Assembly: GCA_021806865.1 (NCBI GenBank)
Contig: JAKAPU010000108.1
Coordinates: forward strand, 1-8,988
Source: an archaeon
GTDB lineage: Archaea > Thermoproteota > Nitrososphaeria > Nitrososphaerales > CADDZS01
DNA length: 8,988 nt
Reading direction: 5' to 3'
Part shown: positions 6,176 to 8,988 of the stretch, piece by piece
Layout of the letters: each line of letters starts with the position of its first letter
Numbering within the stretch: position 1 is the first letter of the stretch
Notes under the pieces: generated by a model
Seen by the model: only the letters and a program-made list of their open reading frames with translations
What the model was told of the DNA's origin: nothing
Databases searched by the model: none
Position numbers and translations under genes: made by a program

Positions 6176-7960
6176 CTACCCACTGAATACAGCAAAGTGT
6201 GAGTTGCTGAAATAGACTACGTCTGTATCTTGCGTTTGATTGCTGACACTGGGGTCAAGTAATCTACTGTTTACAAGTACGAAAAGCGAATTACCGTACG
6301 AATTGAACGCACTCGCTCCTTGGTCTACGGAGGAAATCACTGATCTGACTGGCTTGTATTCTCCCCCAGGCCCTACTGACATGTCATAATCACTGTATAT
6401 TCCTGAAAATGAATGGTTTCCGATGAGTGAAGTGAGGGTTTTGCTCTGAGAATAGCTTGTGTACGAATGTATAGTGGATTGAACTTGGAAGTTAGAATGC
6501 TCTAGAGTGGCCCAATCCGGTCCGTAAGTGCCGATCAACGCCACGGAAAATATTAGAACCGTCGCAACGCCGAGCACCAGTATTTTTCTACTTCCTATCA
6601 ACTGGTTGAGCACGAAACCAGCAGCTACGACTGCTAGAAAGTATCCTGCTGGTATCAAGTACTGGCCTTGTAAAGTTCCCGTTGCATAGGCAGCGTAAGC
6701 GATCCCTATAGTCACTATTGCTGCCAAACATGAGGCAACAGCGAGATTTGATGTAAATCCCGAAAGAGTCTCTCCCACTGCTTTCGATCTTCTAACGGTG
6801 GAGATGAGCCCACGAATCCCTAAGACTAGAACGAAAGCAGCTGCAAGGGCAACAGGAGCTGCCCAAACAAATACAAAGAGCCTGAACGCAGGTTCCGAAT
6901 AGCCCGGAGCAATTGCTGACGTGATACCACCACCCAACACAGTCTTTGATGATCCAAAAAACATTGAAGTTACAAGATTGATACTTGACTGAAGCGTCTG
7001 GGTTGCGTGAGGCAGAATAAGATTGTAAATGTACGTCAGGAACCAGTATGCAGCTGTTACGACCAGTGCCAGACGAAGCGTTGTGAAGACTAGGCGATGA
7101 GTCTGCAACCACCTTGCTTTTCTTAACACAATAACAAGAGAGAGAAACCCAATCATTGCTATGATGGATATGGGTGCGATCGGATGGTCAAACACTCCGA
7201 CTAATATGATGGGAAGCAACAAGAGGACATCGGCCCTCTTGCTTCTGACAGACGCCAGACCCACAATAAGAAAAACCATTGCAACGTAAGGAAACTGATC
7301 GGTTCTTCCATCCACGAATGACAGCTCGGGCGAAAAAATGAAGAACAGAGCAGGATAAGCATACTTCAGCCCAATCCTCTCAAAAAGAGCCCAGAGGCCG
7401 AAGAGTACCATGACCAGTTCGACTGATGCGAGTACCGGGAACAATCCTAGGTTCAAATTGCTGAACTCTTGAAGGATGACCGAGATTATCGTTCCTATGG
7501 GAAGAAAGTAGTAATATCCTTGAGAAGCGGGTGTCTGATATGCTGCCAGACTTCCAGAACTGTATAGCGGTTCTATTGTATAGTTCTCAATTCCGGCAAA
7601 GTTGTTCCGTAGCCCTTCTGATAGCACCAAAGAAACGGAAACGACGACAAGCGCGTAAGCGAGTAACATTCGGCTCTGGCCCCCAAAAGCAAGGTAGACT
7701 GCGCTCAATCCCGCGACAGCTCCGGATAAAATGAAAAATAGGAAGGACATTGAGACACCGTTAGGATAAACAACAATTATCGGAGCCAGAGTTGTGGCAG
7801 CAATAATCGCCCACGAGACAAATTTCGTGAGACGCACATTATCCAAGGGCGTTTCCTTCTTTCGGTAGTAGCTTAGCAAGAGCAGAGCGGTTACGAGAAG
7901 CGTCAGAACCCCTGCTGTGTCGATTAGCGTGCCAGTGAATGTATGGGGAATTATCGACAT
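6176..7960 (-). CDS. Polytopic membrane protein, GT-C-like glycosyltransferase candidate
   Basis: About 594 residues from the preferred ATG, with 13 to 15 hydrophobic segments covering most of the chain and then a soluble tail of about 110 residues. Numbering here counts from an upstream TTG at 7999 (preferred Met is residue 14). A polar loop (about 128-160) holds Glu128, Glu138 and Glu143 and leads into YYYFLPIGTI (162-171), then a helix ending in EFSNLN. This resembles the acidic first loop and following Pro-containing helix of archaeal GT-C proteins that use dolichyl-phosphate sugars. A later VFDHPIAP (269-276) recalls the His-containing helix start of the same group. Sequons NYT (139), NHS (528) and NQT (587) lie in predicted outside regions. 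It could transfer sugar from a lipid carrier to an outside acceptor. A transport or polymerase role is not excluded. The operon context with three glycosyltransferases supports a glycan role. Confidence 0.65.
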   Translation of the reverse strand: MSIIPHTFTGTLIDTAGVLTLLVTALLLLSYYRKKETPLDNVRLTKFVSWAIIAATTLAPIIVVYPNGVSMSFLFFILSGAVAGLSAVYLAFGGQSRMLLAYALVVVSVSLVLSEGLRNNFAGIENYTIEPLYSSGSLAAYQTPASQGYYYFLPIGTIISVILQEFSNLNLGLFPVLASVELVMVLFGLWALFERIGLKYAYPALFFIFSPELSFVDGRTDQFPYVAMVFLIVGLASVRSKRADVLLLLPIILVGVFDHPIAPISIIAMIGFLSLVIVLRKARWLQTHRLVFTTLRLALVVTAAYWFLTYIYNLILPHATQTLQSSINLVTSMFFGSSKTVLGGGITSAIAPGYSEPAFRLFVFVWAAPVALAAAFVLVLGIRGLISTVRRSKAVGETLSGFTSNLAVASCLAAIVTIGIAYAAYATGTLQGQYLIPAGYFLAVVAAGFVLNQLIGSRKILVLGVATVLIFSVALIGTYGPDWATLEHSNFQVQSTIHSYTSYSQSKTLTSLIGNHSFSGIYSDYDMSVGPGGEYKPVRSVISSVDQGASAFNSYGNSLFVLVNSRLLDPSVSNQTQDTDVVYFSNSHFAVFSG

Positions 7961-7966
7961 TTCATT

Positions 7967-7973
7967 TCCGCCT
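7967..7973 (-). promoter_or_regulatory. Ribosome binding site choosing the membrane-protein start
   Basis: On the minus strand AGGCGGA lies 6 nt before the ATG at 7960, the best Shine-Dalgarno match I noticed in the window. It favours this ATG over the in-frame TTG at 7999, which would add 13 residues (ending GGNE) and has no comparable site. Confidence 0.6.
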
Positions 7974-8001
7974 GAAATTAGAAAAGGGGCGTTGACCAAG
8001 A

Positions 8002-8031
8002 TTCAGAAGGGCATTCTTATTGATGTCTGAA
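8002..8031. repeat. Inverted repeat in the GT2 to membrane-protein gap
   Basis: TTCAGA (8002-8007) and TCTGAA (8026-8031) form a perfect 6-bp inverted repeat around an 18-nt loop. It lies in the 84-bp gap upstream of the membrane-protein ATG. It could be an RNA hairpin that tunes expression or RNA processing within the operon, but a chance origin is quite possible. Confidence 0.2.
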
Positions 8032-8044
8032 CTGACGTGTTCAA

Positions 8045-8920
8045 TTACGAGGCACCCAAAATACGCAGTGTCTTGCTAATCACAGCCTCGGCTGACGCGT
8101 AACGGTAGATTTGCCTAACACTTTCCAGATTTGCGTGGCCAATCTCACGTTTCTTAAAGTTGCGCTTTTCGAAAGTTGTTCTCACGAAACCGGCGAGATA
8201 GTACGGGTCGGTCTTTCGAATGAACCTGAATAGAGCCCACCAGATTGGAAGATCGTGCATGCAATCGGTGCACCCCCTCGTAGCGCCCCTCTCAACGCTT
8301 GCAGCACGAGTCGCACGCGTTATTGCATCAGTGACCGAAATGACCTGATACCCCTTAAAGGCCGCTAGGACGGAATGGTCGCTATCCCAAGCAGGAAGAT
8401 TCCTGAGATCTACAGAGTCGAACAGATCAAACCAACAACGCGCGCTGTAGAGCCTGTTAGCTCCCCATGGAGTCTGCCCGCCTTCGAGCGGAAAAGAGTC
8501 AGGGAACTTGCCGTCTGGAGCAATCGGGCCTCCAGCAATTCCGAGTCTCGGGTTGCTTTCGAAATGATTCACGAGCTTCTCAATGTATCGTCGTTCCAGG
8601 AGCAGGTCGGATTCGAACGTGCCGACGTAATCGATTGAAGAAGCATCACCTCGGATTGTTTTGGTTAGCCACCAGTAGACCCTGTTGATATTCCACTTGC
8701 CAAACTCCTTCCTTCTAGGGACAGTAATTATCTCAAACGGAATTCCACTCCCTTCTAGAATGTCGCGAGCAAGTTCTGCACTACCGTCGTCAGATTGATT
8801 ATCTCCGATCAGAATCTTTGTTGGTTTTAGCGATTGATTCACAAGACTCTCTAGCATCTCTTGAATGTTATCCTTCTCATTGAACATCGGAGTAAGAGTA
8901 ACAATTCTACGGCTAGGCAC
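8045..8920 (-). CDS. Glycosyltransferase family 2 (GT-A fold)
   Basis: A 291-residue inverting-type GT-A enzyme, likely adding a sugar from a nucleotide donor to a surface glycan precursor. It begins with IVTLTPMFNEKDNIQEMLESL (6-26), the standard GT2 first strand and helix. This is followed by ILIGDNQSDDGS (36-47), the uridine-binding loop, and FESDLLL (102-108), where Glu-Ser-Asp stands in for the usual DXD metal site. GIAGGPI (127-133), GANRLYSARCWFDLFD (153-168) and AWDSDHSVLAAFKGYQV (177-193) match the acceptor-side region with its acidic catalytic segment. Residues 215-225 hold a Cys-X2-Cys pair (Cys217, Cys220) before DLPIWW. No membrane segment is clear, so it is probably cytoplasmic or peripheral. 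The GTG start is forced: an in-frame TGA lies only three codons upstream (8927-8929). It is the first complete gene of the operon. Confidence 0.9.
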   Translation of the reverse strand: MPSRRIVTLTPMFNEKDNIQEMLESLVNQSLKPTKILIGDNQSDDGSAELARDILEGSGIPFEIITVPRRKEFGKWNINRVYWWLTKTIRGDASSIDYVGTFESDLLLERRYIEKLVNHFESNPRLGIAGGPIAPDGKFPDSFPLEGGQTPWGANRLYSARCWFDLFDSVDLRNLPAWDSDHSVLAAFKGYQVISVTDAITRATRAASVERGATRGCTDCMHDLPIWWALFRFIRKTDPYYLAGFVRTTFEKRNFKKREIGHANLESVRQIYRYASAEAVISKTLRILGAS

Positions 8921-8987
8921 TTGCTTTCACACACCCTGCCTTCTGTCCAAGAGTCGGCCGATACACGCTCTCCACAAGCCTTGCCGA
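8913..8987 (-). CDS. Possible 3' end of an upstream operon gene (partial, at right edge)
   Basis: From the right edge one minus-strand frame reads 24 codons (LVESVYRPTLGQKAG among them) and ends at a TAG (8913-8915). This overlaps the GT2 GTG start by 8 nt (GTGCCTAG), a common operon arrangement. A second frame is also open from the edge and stops at TGA (8927-8929), so the choice between them is not secure. The piece is too short to assign a family. Either way the GT2 gene has no room here for a promoter of its own if a gene really ends there. Confidence 0.35.
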   Translation of the reverse strand, partial: SARLVESVYRPTLGQKAGCVKASA

Positions 8988-8988
8988 A

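Noticed and set aside
6792..7112. Minus-strand reading frame of 106 codons in another frame of the membrane-protein gene
   Set aside because: It overlaps several membrane segments of the real gene on the same strand and its Ser- and Cys-rich translation looks like a frame-shifted hydrophobic protein.
8375..8688. Two plus-strand frames opposite the GT2 gene
   Set aside because: Both are antisense to the conserved GT2 core and have no motif, upstream signal or neighbour that supports expression.
1..8988. Mobile element, CRISPR, tRNA or phage signals
   Set aside because: I found no transposase motifs, terminal inverted repeats, regularly spaced repeats or tRNA-like cloverleaf sequence, and almost all bases are covered by the seven main genes.

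Overview
This window is a run of cell-surface glycan genes and probably comes from an archaeon. The evidence for Archaea is indirect. Clear Shine-Dalgarno sites are scarce, TTG and GTG starts are frequent, and one gap has a TATA-like element at the distance expected for a near-leaderless transcript. The large membrane protein has N-X-S/T sequons and a Ser/Thr/Asn-rich extracytoplasmic tail. A soil or sediment Thermoproteota (Thaumarchaeota-like) or Thermoplasmatota source would fit, but a bacterium is not excluded. There is no rRNA, tRNA, transposase, CRISPR array or phage gene.

Left to right: a family-4 glycosyltransferase on the + strand is cut by the left edge (3-1181). It converges on a minus-strand hydrolase of the neutral/alkaline ceramidase superfamily (1274-2374). 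A 144-bp divergent spacer (2375-2518) separates this hydrolase from a + strand P-loop kinase-like protein with an unassigned N-terminal domain (2519-3742). That gene converges, across a short spacer with a small hairpin, on a four-gene minus-strand operon that fills the rest of the window.

In transcription order the operon is a family-2 glycosyltransferase (8920-8045), a polytopic GT-C-like membrane protein (7960-6176), a family-4 glycosyltransferase (6145-4913) and a nucleotidyltransferase-fold protein (4912-3833). The last two genes abut exactly (TAAATG). The operon probably continues beyond the right edge, because an upstream reading frame seems to end inside the first codons of the GT2 gene.

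The most economical reading is a surface glycan pathway, such as an S-layer N-glycan, a glycolipid or an exopolysaccharide. The cytoplasmic GT2 and the two GT4 enzymes would build it, and the membrane protein would act on lipid-linked sugar at the outer face. The three less usual genes (metal-dependent amidase-like hydrolase, P-loop kinase-like protein, nucleotidyltransferase) would be tailoring enzymes that add or remove phosphate, nucleotidyl or acyl groups. This functional link is inferred from co-location. The family assignments rest on motifs read by eye.
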